From the NCBI RefSeq assembly GCF_038502225.1, contig NC_091378.1:10165369-10229368 (forward strand): a DNA stretch of 64,000 nt. Direction: 5' to 3'. The notes below the pieces were generated by a model. That model saw only the letters and a program-made list of their open reading frames with translations, had not been told where the DNA came from and made no database searches. The position numbers were made by a program, and so were the translations under genes. This stretch comes from Cherax quadricarinatus. Taxonomy: Eukaryota; Arthropoda; Malacostraca; Decapoda; Parastacidae. Below, piece by piece: positions 31,669-43,156 of this stretch; the stretch's first letter is position 1, and every line of letters starts with the position of its first letter.

Positions 31669-32731
31669 TGTTGAGAAATGGCATTACCAGCTAAGTTTAA
31701 AGAGTTTTTACTTAACTTAGAAAGACAGCTCATCGCCTGCACAGCCGCCCCTGCAGACGAGGTCTTGAGAAGCTGTCGAAGTCATCTCTCAACGGGCTGT
31801 AAAGATTTATAATTTGTAAGATTATAAATTACCCCTAGGGGGTGTTATGTCAGCATATTTCATTCACTGATGGCTGACAAATTACATACTTGTTTGGACT
31901 CAAAAGTCCGCACCTTACTGCCGACTATAGGTTGATTACAAACTCCTTGTGACTCAAGAACTGCGCAGTCCCCCGTACTACAAGAAATTCGTAACCTACC
32001 TTGCTCTTGTAGCGTGAGCTATGGTGTTCTTCACACCTTCGACAGATATCGGTGACTTGATAGAAGCTGAAGTGTCCTTGGATGTCCACGTCTTCCATAG
32101 TCTAGGAATACGCACACTGGTACACTATGTTCCACAAGATTTGTCTTTATTGTTCACAATCTTATCACTAAAGAAGCTGATCACACTTCTCTTAAGTGTT
32201 TATTGTGTTTTATGAGATACTTTGTTCACACTAATGCACAGATCGTTCTTTGTTGGTTATCCTGGCGTCAGTGTCACTCTCAGTAGAGTCAAAAGTAATC
32301 TGAAGATGCCACAGCGCCCCATGCCGTCACTGCCCCTTGCACAAAAAAAAAAAAAGCTGACATAGTACTTTTGCTTCCTTGCCACTTCCTCGATGAAGCA
32401 AAGCAGAATGTTTGATTCTTGCTGTCTTAAGCATAGACAACAATGTCCACTATCTTTACTATGGTAACAAAGTGGGAGCAGGATTTTCCTTAATTGTCCT
32501 GCTAAAGAGATGTACTGTCTCTTATTAAAATACACTCTGCAACACTGGACTGCAAGGAGCAACGGTCGCTTGACCACATCGCATACTCGTACGGCATCTG
32601 TGATCAATTACTCACTGTAGCAGTAAACAAGACGCTTGCCCCTTCTGAGAGGGCTGGGCCCCTCAAGGCTGTAAGGGCTGAAAGGGGCTGAAGAAGGCTG
32701 ATACCCCCCTCCTGGAGAAAATTTCTCCACA
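31669..32731 (-). repeat. BEL/Pao 3' LTR
   Basis: 1063 bp, plus-strand edges TGTTGAGAAATGG and CTCCACA. Minus-strand reading starts TGTGGAGAAA and ends CAACA. Contains an A13 run and AATAAA-like motifs. Confidence 0.95.
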
Positions 32732-32763
32732 CTGGGGGGCGGCAGAGGTTCGCTGCAGGTGAA

Positions 32764-34701
32764 CTATTCATCACTTAACATTAATTTGATTTTCTCACTC
32801 GCCACCAATGCTGCTTGTCTTTTCTGAACAGCTGTAGTCTGTGTGGTTTCTGGAGAATCACTAATTTTGTTTTCAACACTGTGTAATTCTAACGGTACTA
32901 GTTTATTTATTGTCCGCTTATTCACTACACCTTTGCTTGAAACATCAACTGTCCTGATGATTCCATTTGCATCAGGATATATGGTCACAATTTTTCCAAG
33001 TGGCCATTGGGACCTCGGACAATCATTGTCGATAATCACTATGTCACCAGGTCTTAAGGACTTATGATTTTCAGGAACACCAGCTCCATAGAAGTGTTCT
33101 CTCAATGAGGTGAGATAGTCTTCTCGCCAAATTTTCTCCCAAAGTTCAATCACTTTATTAAGGTGTTTGAATTTACGTCTGAGTTGCTCAGGTTCGAAAT
33201 AAGAAGGATCCTCTATGATTTCTTTATCATTCATGGGAGGAACAGGTTCGAGCCTTCTGCCATGGAGTAAATGAGATGGACTTAACACTTCTAAATTGTC
33301 CAGATCATCGGTAACATATGTTAGAGGTCTGTTGTTGACTCTATTTTCTATTTCAGTCACAACTGTACGGAATTCTTCTAAGTCTATTCTCTGACGATGA
33401 AGAGTCTTCCTTAAACAACGTTTTACAATGCCGATCATTCTTTCATAAAATCCGCCGTGCCATGGAGATTTAGGAGGAATGTATCTCCAACGACAACTGC
33501 GTTGATTCAGCATCTGGTGTACTTCTGGTTGATCAAAGATCTTGCTTATATAAGCAGCACCAGCAACAAAGTTCGTTGCATTATCTGAAATCATCAGTCT
33601 GGGACATGCCCTTCTGGCTGCAAACCTTCTGAATAATTTGATAAAGGTTTCAGCAGACATGTCAGTGGCTACTTCTAGATGTACTGCTCTAGTCGTAGCA
33701 CAAGTGAACAAACAGATGTACACCTTGATAGGAACTTTGTCAACTGTTTTGGTTAAAATTATTGGTCCAGTGTAATCTACACCTGTCACCTCAAATGGAG
33801 TGATATGACAAACTCTTTCAGAGGGATATGGAGGTGGACCTGGATACTGACATACTCGCATATCGTAGTGACGACAAGTAATACAGTCCTTTATTTGTTT
33901 TTTCACACTTTGTCGACCTTGAGGTATCCAGTAGGATTGTCGTATATGACAAAGTGTGTCAGCTACCCCACCATGTAACACGTTACTGTGGGCGTTTTGC
34001 ACAATCAGTTTTGTTAGCCAATGATTCTTGGGGATCAATATTGGATGTATGGCTTCTTTAGGTAGTGAAGAATTATGAATTCTTCCTCGACATCTTATAA
34101 TCTTTTCTGAGTCGAGATAAAGTCCTAAAGAATTAATCATGACAGGTTTCTTTGGGGATTTATCTTGTGTTTCCAGAAATTTATATTCTGTAGAGAAAAC
34201 ATCTTTCTGTATTAGTTTCACCCAGTATTTAATGGGTTCAAGACATTCATAATCAGGTTTTATTCCTTTAATGAATTTAAAGACAAGAGCTGTAACTCTT
34301 AAGAGTTTACCCAAAGATGAGTATTTAGATCCATCAATGACTATTTCTGTCGTGTCTGCAGTATTTACACAACTTATTTCTGCTGTGTTCAAGCAGACTG
34401 TTTCTTCTGGCATAATGTGAGGTTTTTGCTGAGGCCAGTTATTTTCATTAGAGAGCCAGTTCGGTCCGTGGAGCCATAATTTATTATCCACAAATTTCTT
34501 GAGTGGGACACCACGTGACAACATGTTAGCTGGATTCTCTTGGGTAGAGACGTGGAGAAAGAGATAATCTCTCTGCATCTCTTTTATTTCTGCTACTCTG
34601 TTCTGTACATAGACCAACTTACTCTTATTATTTCTTAACCATTGGAGAACTGCTTCATTATCACTCCAGATCACGGTTTTTTTCAATAGTGAGATGATCA
34701 A
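32764..34701 (-). CDS. BEL/Pao RNase H (end) and integrase
   Basis: Open 645-codon frame; the start is set by an upstream frameshift, not by a real initiator. First comes the end of RNase H (VIWSDNEAVLQWL). The integrase then shows an HHCC zinc finger (NAHSNVLHGG, CITCRHYD) and the DDE core: aspartate in VTGVDYTGPIIL, aspartate in ISDNATNF and glutamate in HGGFYERMIG. The C-terminal domain has LRPGDIVIIDND and INKLVPLEL. This domain inserts element DNA into the chromosome. The frame is intact through the last codon 33 bp before the 3' LTR. It links to the RT frame through a 7-A run (34678-34684) and a small duplication near 34790. Confidence 0.93.
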   Translation of the reverse strand: MIISLLKKTVIWSDNEAVLQWLRNNKSKLVYVQNRVAEIKEMQRDYLFLHVSTQENPANMLSRGVPLKKFVDNKLWLHGPNWLSNENNWPQQKPHIMPEETVCLNTAEISCVNTADTTEIVIDGSKYSSLGKLLRVTALVFKFIKGIKPDYECLEPIKYWVKLIQKDVFSTEYKFLETQDKSPKKPVMINSLGLYLDSEKIIRCRGRIHNSSLPKEAIHPILIPKNHWLTKLIVQNAHSNVLHGGVADTLCHIRQSYWIPQGRQSVKKQIKDCITCRHYDMRVCQYPGPPPYPSERVCHITPFEVTGVDYTGPIILTKTVDKVPIKVYICLFTCATTRAVHLEVATDMSAETFIKLFRRFAARRACPRLMISDNATNFVAGAAYISKIFDQPEVHQMLNQRSCRWRYIPPKSPWHGGFYERMIGIVKRCLRKTLHRQRIDLEEFRTVVTEIENRVNNRPLTYVTDDLDNLEVLSPSHLLHGRRLEPVPPMNDKEIIEDPSYFEPEQLRRKFKHLNKVIELWEKIWREDYLTSLREHFYGAGVPENHKSLRPGDIVIIDNDCPRSQWPLGKIVTIYPDANGIIRTVDVSSKGVVNKRTINKLVPLELHSVENKISDSPETTQTTAVQKRQAALVASEKIKLMLSDE

Positions 34702-34788
34702 GTACTTTGTTGAGATAGACAGCTAATTTTGTACCTACATAGAGTGCTGTCAGTTCCAATTGTGGTACTGTTCTGACCTTCAAGGGTA

Positions 34789-35958
34789 TTACCCTGTTAC
34801 CCTGGCCTTTGAAGTAATTAGTGTACTTCCTTCAGCATTACTCATGTAAGCTACAGCGCCATAACCTCTGGTTGACGCATCACAGAACACATGTAATGTG
34901 TACTTGTTTCCCTCTTGACCTATTTGTCTGGGAAGTTTAATTTGATGAAGTTGTTTAAAATCCTTGGATATTTCATCCCATGCTTGACTCATTTCTAGAG
35001 GCAAGTTCTCATCCCATCCAATTTTGAGTTTCCATGCATCTTGCATAAGCATTTTACCTTTTATGGTAATTAGTGAGACGAGTCCTAGAGGATCAAAACA
35101 TTGTGATACCTCTGACACTAAACTACGTTTAGTGAGTGTACTGCATGATTTATTGTTTATCTTTTTGAGACTCAAAGTATCTTCCTGTGTGTTCCAATTA
35201 AGTCCCAGCATATTGTTGCAATCAGGAATTTCAGTTTCAGGGAAATCTTCATTGATAAGTTCCCTTAATTGCACTGAATTTGTATTCCACATCCTTAGAG
35301 GCATATTTGCTTCTTTCATCTCCTTGTTAGCTTCTCTGTATAAGGATTTCAAATCCTCCTCTTTATTCACAGTACCTTGAAGATTGTCCACATAGAAACT
35401 TTTCTTTAAGACTTCTTTGAAGGGACTTTCAGATTTCTTCAAATGTGTATTTAGAGTAGCTTCTAGTAAGAATGGAGAGGATGTTGCACCAAATAATACT
35501 GATTTGAAACGATAAGCTTTCACAGGACTTTGAGGATCATGTGGATTTTCAGACCACAAGAATCGAGTATAATCTCTATCTATTTCTTGTAGTCCTACTC
35601 TTAAGAAAGCTTTGGAAATATCAGCCGTGTAGGCATATGGGTTTGTGCGAAATTTCATAAGCACGTCTCCAAGCTTCTCAGTTAGTGAGGGTCCAGTCAT
35701 CAGACAGTCATTAAGACTTGCTACATCTTTATTTGCACGTGCGTTGCAATTATATACAACACGTAGTGGAGTGGTTTCAGAATCTTTTCTGACTCCATGG
35801 TGCGGGAGATAATGAGCTTCTGTCTTCAACTTATCTTCGACTATTTCCTCAATGAATTTATTGTCCAACTGTTCTTGTATGATATTATCATAGACAGTCA
35901 GTAGCTCTGGATTCTTCCTGAGCTCATGTATTTGTGCTTTCATTTGTCCGAAAGCCAT
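34789..35958 (-). CDS. BEL/Pao reverse transcriptase and RNase H start
   Basis: 389-codon open part of Pol. RT motifs: TPLRVVYNCNA, TADISKAFLRVGL with the first aspartate, RFKSVLFGATSSPFLL, and SFYVDNLQG, where YVDN replaces YVDD as is usual for BEL/Pao. The RNase H start appears as LHVFCDASTRGYGAVAY. The frame ends early because of a duplicated GGGTAACA-like octamer near 34790. Upstream it overlaps in another frame with the gag/protease end; a single missing base at about 36020-36030 separates them. The ATG at 35958 is internal to Pol. Confidence 0.93.
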   Translation of the reverse strand: MAFGQMKAQIHELRKNPELLTVYDNIIQEQLDNKFIEEIVEDKLKTEAHYLPHHGVRKDSETTPLRVVYNCNARANKDVASLNDCLMTGPSLTEKLGDVLMKFRTNPYAYTADISKAFLRVGLQEIDRDYTRFLWSENPHDPQSPVKAYRFKSVLFGATSSPFLLEATLNTHLKKSESPFKEVLKKSFYVDNLQGTVNKEEDLKSLYREANKEMKEANMPLRMWNTNSVQLRELINEDFPETEIPDCNNMLGLNWNTQEDTLSLKKINNKSCSTLTKRSLVSEVSQCFDPLGLVSLITIKGKMLMQDAWKLKIGWDENLPLEMSQAWDEISKDFKQLHQIKLPRQIGQEGNKYTLHVFCDASTRGYGAVAYMSNAEGSTLITSKARVTG

Positions 35959-35987
35959 GCGATAATTGTTAGGTAGATGTGGTGGAT

Positions 35988-37399
35988 TTAATTTCCATGG
36001 TAACCTAACCCAATACTGTCCATCTTTATACTTGACACAGTGTCCAAATATTGGTTATAAGTCTGAGACTCTTGTGGGCTTGGTTTATTTACATCAATAC
36101 CTATCGCATCTAAATCCCACAACTTGTCAATTGGTTCATTCATTTCTTCCAGTAATGATAATTTTTGCTGTGGTACATGATCAGCGGCTATTCTCGTAAC
36201 TAGTACATTTTCCACTGAATCAATATCAGCTTCTTTCCCACTTTGAGAGGGAATGGGACCACATATCATGTGGCCTCCTGCCGTTTTCAGCAAGTGAACA
36301 TCATGTTTACTTACTATATTTTGCACAAAACAGTGATAGTAATCACTTCCAATGATTAAATCAATTGGACTAATTGTGTCCGTCTGTATGTCAGGACAGG
36401 CTAACTTGACCTTAGCTGCTTTCAGTGCTGCAACTGTTTCTTTTAATCCCTGGATCTGCACAGACTTAGGCAAATCATCTACTACCACAGCTTCTACTGT
36501 CTTTTTCCTGTTTCCTAGACCAACAGTGATTCTGGCTAGGTCATATGTCTGTTTACCAGAATTGTGGAAAAAACCAGCTATATCTAACTGTATTTTGGCA
36601 TAGGGTTGTTTATTCAGTTTCTGCAACACTGATCTTCTTATGAAGGACCTTTGTGAGCCTTGATCAAATAATGTTAGCACATTGGTTTTGTGTAATTTAT
36701 TAGATAACTCAACTCGAGCTATCGGGAGAGCAGTTGCTTTAAACTTATCTCTCACATTTAATGCTGTTGCTTGTTGACTTCCTGATTCTGTGGAAGTCTT
36801 CTGCTGTTCAGCAAAAGTATTTGGGCATAATGCTGTATGATGCATACCCTTGCATTTAAAACACTTCTTCAGTGAGCATTTTCCTTCCTTGTGTTCACCT
36901 AAACACTTGATGCATCTTTTCAGCTGATGAACACGTTGTTTACGTGCCTCCATTGATGTGTATTGACTACAATACTGTGCCCAGTGTGTTCCATCACAAA
37001 GTACACATTTTGGAGTACGTTTATGTGTGACAGTCTGTATATTGTCTGTTGTATTCACAGCTTGATAAATGCCTATATGGAATTTCCCATTCTGTGGTTT
37101 AGTGGGAGTAGGTATACTCTTTTTATACTGAGTTGAAGGTTTGTTATCCACTGGATTTGTGGATTTTTCATCTTGTCTCGTTGCTTGCATGCATGAAACT
37201 ATTGTTTGTAAACCATTGCTAATTTCCTCGCAAGTGAAATAGTGTTTATTGAACATAATATTTAGTCGTTCAATAGTTTGTGGTGACAACTTATCTTGTA
37301 CAATACCACTGATAAACCAATCACATTGTCTTAGGTCATATTTAGCACCCAGAGATCTGAGACTATTGTCTAATGTGATTCTAAATGCCTATAAGTCTG
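35988..37399 (-). CDS. BEL/Pao Gag C-terminal part and protease
   Basis: Continues gag after the nested LINE. One in-frame TAG lies near 37388, then the frame is open. The nucleocapsid region has a BEL-type cysteine cluster: CVLCDGTHWAQYC, CIKCLGEHKEGKC and CFKCKGMHHTALC. The aspartic protease is marked by LTLFDQGSQRSFI with its single catalytic aspartate. The region after it (IDLIIGSDYYHCF, GGHMICGPIP) is the usual end of the BEL protease domain. The frame stops at 35988 because of the frameshift before the RT. Confidence 0.9.
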
Positions 37400-37412
37400 A
37401 AAAACAATGTTT
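37400..37412 (+). repeat. Target duplication of nested Tx1 LINE (left)
   Basis: AAAAACAATGTTT, 13 bp, repeated at 43157-43169. The last T's merge with the poly-A tail of the LINE (poly-T on this strand). Confidence 0.88.
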
Positions 37413-38498
37413 TTTTTTTTATATTTTATTTAAAAACTTTACAGCTTGATATTAAATAAAGATATAAAATGGGTACAGTAGGATCCTCAATCCTACACAA
37501 CATACACTAACCAATTATTAACAACACATTGTAATTGTCATAAAAGAGGTTACCCATATACACTCACAAAATTTTCTATATAACATACTATGATAAACAA
37601 TATAAACTATATATAAACTATATAAAATATAAACTATATACAACTTTCAGATTTGTATAGTTAACATAGTATGACGGACATATGACAAAGGTTCACAACC
37701 TTCACAGGAGATAAACAGAGTAATAACCTACATCACAATCTCAGTTAAACAAATACATGCTCTTCCCAAAATTAACCCCTTATACTAAATAAATATTAAC
37801 AAATATTACTAAATATTACTACAGCCTCTTCCAACGCCTGAGCACATTATATAAAATCTGAGACTGAACCATACTGTCCTATTACAAACTTATTAACGAG
37901 GCATTACAATTTATGGAAGTCATTAGCGTTCCATCTCGCAGCAACTGGATGAGCACATTATATAATGTTAAAATAAAGACAGTACACTCGCTAAAAAACC
38001 CCAACACTCAACACAAACATAATTTAATAACCTCTCATTGCGATACAATTATCGCACATGAAATATGCCCAATAAAGGCTATAAACGCACACTCTACATA
38101 AGCCCTAAAGCTCTTCACGGTCTTAAAACTATAATCTTGACACCATTCACACTTAATACATGAAGAAGGTCATAACGACTCTGACACATCAAACACAGAA
38201 TTCTCCATTCGGTACTACGTAATTACTTGATATCACCTTTGCTTTCTGTGCCCACTTGCATGCTACATACACGTATGCCACTCATCTACACCTTCATATA
38301 CCCACATACACTTTACTCTCACCCCTCCCCAGGAGGCGACCCCGCTGTGTCCCCCTGAAAACACCCTTCCCGTATGTAATCCCCAACCCCCCCCATTACT
38401 CACTCAGCCCAAGTCGTAGATTGATGAGAAACCCTAACGTTAACATTCTATACCCTTCCGAAAAATCCTTCTCCCATCTCCTCCCATACAGTTCTCTA

Positions 38499-41400
38499 TT
38501 ACGACACATCGTACGATAAACCGTGGTTTATCGCTAGTACCCGCCTTCGCACCTCACAATTCCCCCTCCCCCTCATCACCCACGATATATATATATAATC
38601 CACTATTATATAATCCAAAGCTCTTATAACACTCTCATCGAACCCTCCCACATCTAGGCTTAGTGCACGCAGAACCGACACCCCTCGGCCCCCCACCCCC
38701 TGTACTACCCTACTTAACCAATATCTAACACCCTCCAGTCCCCCACAAAAGTATACTGCATGGAACGCCGTCTCATCCTCCCCACAGATTCCACACCTTC
38801 CGCCCACAATTACCCCTCTGGTTCTTAAAACCTCCCCCGACGGTAGTATGCCATGCAAAAAACGATACATTACCTCCCTTACCCTAGGCTTTAACTTCAA
38901 CTTGCTAAACCTATACCAAATACTCTTCCATGCGTACATGGGGAACAATCCCTCAACTGGTACAACAACCCTGTCTACAAGCAGCTTACACAACACCCCT
39001 ACTCGAATTTTCCTAGGTTCTCTAACCAACATCAAAGCCCTCAAAATAATTTCACATTCCCTCAACTCCACACCACCATACAACTTACCCAACCTATCAT
39101 ATACTTTTCCCAGCTGCCCTCCACTCACACTTTCGCGCAAAACCTCCCATTTAAGAAACACACATTTAATCCTCCTTCTCAGATCCATCAACCCCAACCC
39201 ACCCTGGCGCACAGGTAACATTACAACCTCTCTCCTCAGCCAATCGCACCTTGAACCCCACAAAAAGTTAAACACTCGTCTCAGAATTCCCACAATCGCC
39301 GTCCCTGTTAATGGGAACACGGCTGCTACGTGCCAAACCTTACTATACAATAATACATTTATAACAATCACTCGTTGCACGAGAGTCAGATGATGAGGTC
39401 GCAATGCACCCAGACGCCCCTGAATCCTTTCCATTAATCTATTCGAGTTTTCCTCTCGAGCAGCGTCCAAATCATCCTTATAGGTGATACCACAAATTTT
39501 TAAAGACACCGTTAGTTTTCTCACAACGTTACATCTCCCCCCCCCTCCACCCAATCACCCAGCCCCATGATCATTGACTTCTCTCTATTTACCTGCATCC
39601 CTGTTGCATTTCCGAACTGTTGCACAACATCATCCAAAACACCCAACGCCATCCCCTCCCGAACCAGGACTGTTGTATCGTCTACGTATCCTATTATTCC
39701 CGGCCACACATTCCCTACCCCTCCCCCCATACCTCCACTCGTGTCACATACACAACGTTCAACCATTCTATAGAAGGGGTCCTGAATGCACGCAAACAAC
39801 ATTTGTGACATGGGACACCCCTGCCTAAGTCCCCTACCCATTACAATCTCCTCCCCCAAGCATCCATTAATCTGTACCCTCATCTTGGCTCCATTGTACA
39901 ACGTGATTACCCAATTAACTATTTCTTCCCCATAACCCTGCCTACTAAGTATAGCTCCCAATGCTCCTCTTTCCACCCTGTCATAGGCCCCCTGCCAGTC
40001 TAAAGCCAACAACGCCGCCCTCCCTCCCCCCCCCTTTTGACTCCACAAAACTTCTCAGTATTCCATGACCCTCAATCATCGACCTTCCAGGCAAACCATA
40101 CTGCGTTTTCGAAACCACTCTCCCTACCACACATTTGAACCGATTACCCAAGACTTTAGCGAACAACTTATAATCAGCACATAACAGAGATATGGCACGG
40201 TACTCCTTGAGGGTGTGCTGCCCCTTACCCTTCTGAAGCAACACTACAACTTCTGTTGCTTGCTTGTCCCCCATCACACCCTTCTCCTTCATCTGATTAA
40301 ATAACCTACCCATGAAACCCCTTATCACCTCCCAATGTTGGAGATAAAATTCAGCCGGGAGACCGTCTATTCCCGGTGATTTGCCTTTTCTCATTCCCCT
40401 TAAAGCCAACTCTATTTCCTCCTCTGTTATTACCCCCCCTAAAGCCTTTCTATCACTATTCCCTAAATTACACGTCACATACTCACATACCTTCTCTAAA
40501 TCCACATTTCCCACCTTCCCACTTGTCCAATACCCTTCATACCATTTATCCGCATATGCACACATTCCTTTTGTAGTTAGTATCTCCTGACCCATTCTAT
40601 AACCCCCCGCCATCTCGTGTACCTCTAACCTCGGAATAGCTGTAACCTGCTGTCTTTGTTTTTGACGTCGCAACACACACGCCGATGGTTTGTCACCCCA
40701 AAGCACCTCCTCTACCCCTGCCTGCACCCTTACCGCTTGAAACCTCTCATTTTGTAACTCCCTCAGTCTTCCCTTGACCTCGACAATTTCATCCATAGGA
40801 TAGTTGCCCCCCACAGCCCCCTTCCTATAACAGCCCCTTAACCTGTCCTCCAGATAATTTGAAAGCCCATATTTAAAATCATTTATACGTTTGCCCACCC
40901 CCACATAATATTTCCTAATCCTTTCCTTGGCAACACAATCCCACCATTGTACGACATCTTCCACTCCCCGTGCCTCCTCGCTAAGCTCCTTCCATAGGAC
41001 AGAAAAACCCTCTAACCCCTCCTCATCACTTAATGCACTTATATTTAATTTTCAGTAACTCCTGTATACTTCTGCAAGCGCCTCCCACCCAACCTCCACC
41101 AACACTGCTCTATGATCCGACCATGCTACTTCAACAGTTTTGAAAGCCCTCACTACAACCCCGTGAGAAAGATACACTCTATCTAACCTCGCTGCATACC
41201 CTCTCCTAACAAATGTATGCTCTGTCTCCCACGCCCCCCCCTCGAATGCGTCTCTTAACCTAATATCCCTCAATAAATCTCGTAGGGCCACCGACACATA
41301 ACCTGCCCCTTTCGGTTCCACATCAGCCCTCCTAATGACGCAGTTCCAATCACCTCCTACTATTGCCACCTCCGGTAATGCACGGAAAAAAAAAACAAGG

Positions 41401-41782
41401 TCCTCGCACACAAACTCCTGCTTCACCTGTACGTTATTCTCTGCAGGCGCATATACACTAATAAAAGCCACACATTTCCCCATCCACAAACCATCTACGC
41501 GCAACACCCTTCCCCCTCCCCCCCCTCACTTCTCTGCAAAACAAACGGGCTCGCCTCCCTAATTAATATACCCACCCCCCCTTTCAAACGGGCAGATGGC
41601 AGGGTTACCACCTGAAACCCCTCCATCTCCAACACCCTACCCTCCTTAAAATTGTGCTCCTGTATGAACACAACATCCACTCTAAATTTATTCAGAAACA
41701 TTCGAAACCATTCTCTCTTTACACTATTACACAAACCATTAACGTTTACTGTCATACACCGGAGGCCTATTAAAGTTTCCAC
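38499..41782 (-). pseudogene. Tx1/L1-like ORF2 (endonuclease and RT), broken
   Basis: ATG at 41782 lies 13 bp upstream of the ORF1 stop. Endonuclease pieces: MTVNVNGLCN, FIQEHNFKEG, SVYAPAENN, VGGDWNCVIR, ARLDRVYLSHG, WSDHRAVLVEVG. RT pieces: GKSPGIDGLPAEF, YRAISLLCADYKLFAK, LDWQGAYDRVERG, GLRQGCPMSQMLFAC and IGYVDDTTVLV. The C-terminal cysteine motif reads CGICGEDETAFHAVYFC. Breaks are a frameshift at about 41505-41525, a TGA for tryptophan at about 41054, and frameshifts at about 40030-40045 and 39535-39550. Three of the four breaks sit on C/G homopolymers (plus-strand C runs). Compared with copy 1 the last 30 residues are also disturbed. Confidence 0.9.
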
Positions 41783-43026
41783 CCCTGCCTCCTCTCTTCA
41801 CTCTTCCGATGGCCACCAGAACGTGTGGGACCACTTGTCACCTGCACACTTCCCTCTCTCCCCACCCCCTTCTTTCGGTGCCTCCTGTCATGGCCACCAC
41901 TACCTTCACCTTCTGCCCATATTTGCTTCCCAGTCCGCTGCGCTGGCGTTAGGACATCATCTGAATCCGATGCAGCGGCTCTCTTTCTTGTGACAGGCGC
42001 ATCCTCCATGGCTTGGTCTGGGGATGCCTCACAATGTACCTCTACCTCCACTGTACACAGTGGCAAAGATCTCGGTGACACCTCAGTCACGCTGTCACTC
42101 CCGTCGTCCGAATAGTTCTGTTTTTGATGCCCCACATCCTTCACCTCGTCTTCTACCACCCTGTCAGGAGCAGCCACCTCCTCAGGCGGTGACAAGGACT
42201 TCAGAACCTCGGCTAATTCCTCCTCAAGTTCCAACACTTCCTCCTGTACTTTTTGCTCAACCCGATCCACTGGAAGTGTGTCTGGACCAGGTGACTGGTC
42301 AAGGGCCTCACCCTCTCCCCCAGCCTTATACGCCTCATCCACTATCTCGCTCCATAGACGACCATGCCCTCCTTCACATCGTTGATCAACGCCTGCTTCG
42401 CCCGGTGTAGAAGCGGATGTCTCCGCCCCTGGGCCAGGAGCTCGTTGCTGCTTCCCACACTCCGCCGCTATGTGATCATATTCCCCACATAGTCGGCATG
42501 TACGCCTTTGCCCCGCGTATGACACCATGACCTGTGTCCTGAATTCCTTTAGGTACACGTAAGACGGTATGGGGTGTCGCAATGTCATTTTTAGGTTGAA
42601 AGTGCCCTCAGGCATACCTGTGTAGGCACCCGACACCCACTTACCATGCTGGGCCAAATGAAACGTTCCGTATTCCTCAAAAACTTTTCTGATATCTGTC
42701 TCATCCGCCTCAAAGGGGACATTACGCAGTTTAATCCATGTATAATGTCTGGATACATCGATCATCCTCACACGCACAGCTGGTGTTGCATCAAGACTTA
42801 CGTCCTGAAAACGGTTGACCAACGACTCGTAAACCGTTGCTGAGAGCAGTTTCACAAAAAATCTACGTGCTCCGTTCAATGCTACGCCGTACAACTCTCC
42901 ATCCTGAATTCCATACGTGTCTCTGATGATTTTAGGTAGTAATACCTGGGCTGACGCTGGCGTTATTGCCCCACTGAGAAGTTCAACACCGACAGTGTTA
43001 ATCCTGTGTCTATAACTGCACGCCAT
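41770..43026 (-). CDS. Tx1/L1-like ORF1, Gag-like protein with zinc knuckle
   Basis: Intact 418-codon ORF1, the nucleic-acid-binding protein of the element. The N-terminal half carries an RRM-like stretch (TWIKLRNVPFEADETDIRKV, about residues 95-115). A CCHC knuckle CRLCGEYDHIAAEC (C-x2-C-x4-H-x4-C) lies at about 177-190. The rest is acidic and then basic, low in structure, rich in E, G and R. The ATG at 43026 is the first in frame and follows a 130-bp leader. An intact ORF1 beside a broken ORF2 fits a recent insertion with few mutations. Confidence 0.88.
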   Translation of the reverse strand: MACSYRHRINTVGVELLSGAITPASAQVLLPKIIRDTYGIQDGELYGVALNGARRFFVKLLSATVYESLVNRFQDVSLDATPAVRVRMIDVSRHYTWIKLRNVPFEADETDIRKVFEEYGTFHLAQHGKWVSGAYTGMPEGTFNLKMTLRHPIPSYVYLKEFRTQVMVSYAGQRRTCRLCGEYDHIAAECGKQQRAPGPGAETSASTPGEAGVDQRCEGGHGRLWSEIVDEAYKAGGEGEALDQSPGPDTLPVDRVEQKVQEEVLELEEELAEVLKSLSPPEEVAAPDRVVEDEVKDVGHQKQNYSDDGSDSVTEVSPRSLPLCTVEVEVHCEASPDQAMEDAPVTRKRAAASDSDDVLTPAQRTGKQIWAEGEGSGGHDRRHRKKGVGREGSVQVTSGPTRSGGHRKSEERRQGWKL

Positions 43027-43156
43027 GTTGACTGATGGTAGTTCTCCTGGTCTGACAACAGAGGCGCGACAAGCACCACCTCACACTACTGCTGTCAGGG
43101 AACTGAAGTGCGTTTGCGCAGGAGGTCTGCACGGCCCAAAAGCGATGCAGACAATC

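Larger units (their letters stand above)
37413..43156 (-). mobile_element. Tx1/L1-like LINE, copy 2, full length, nested in BEL gag
   Basis: 5.74 kb: about 130-bp 5' UTR, ORF1 (43026-41770), ORF2 (41782-38499, broken), about 1.1-kb 3' UTR and a poly-A tail preceded by AAATAAAATATA. Flanked by a 13-bp target duplication inside the BEL gag gene and in the same orientation as its host. Copy 1 at 1-4304 shares 3' UTR and tail. The 3' UTR holds no gene that I can support. Confidence 0.93.

Noticed and set aside
32732..32760. Polypurine tract next to the BEL 3' LTR
   Set aside because: The stretch is CCGCCCCCCAG on the coding strand, not purine-rich; only a resemblance to the same place in the plus-strand BEL relic is seen.
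38510..38535. Small palindrome GATAAACC-GT-GGTTTATC near the end of Tx1 ORF2
   Set aside because: Eight-base arms at a site of local rearrangement relative to copy 1; too small to support a function.
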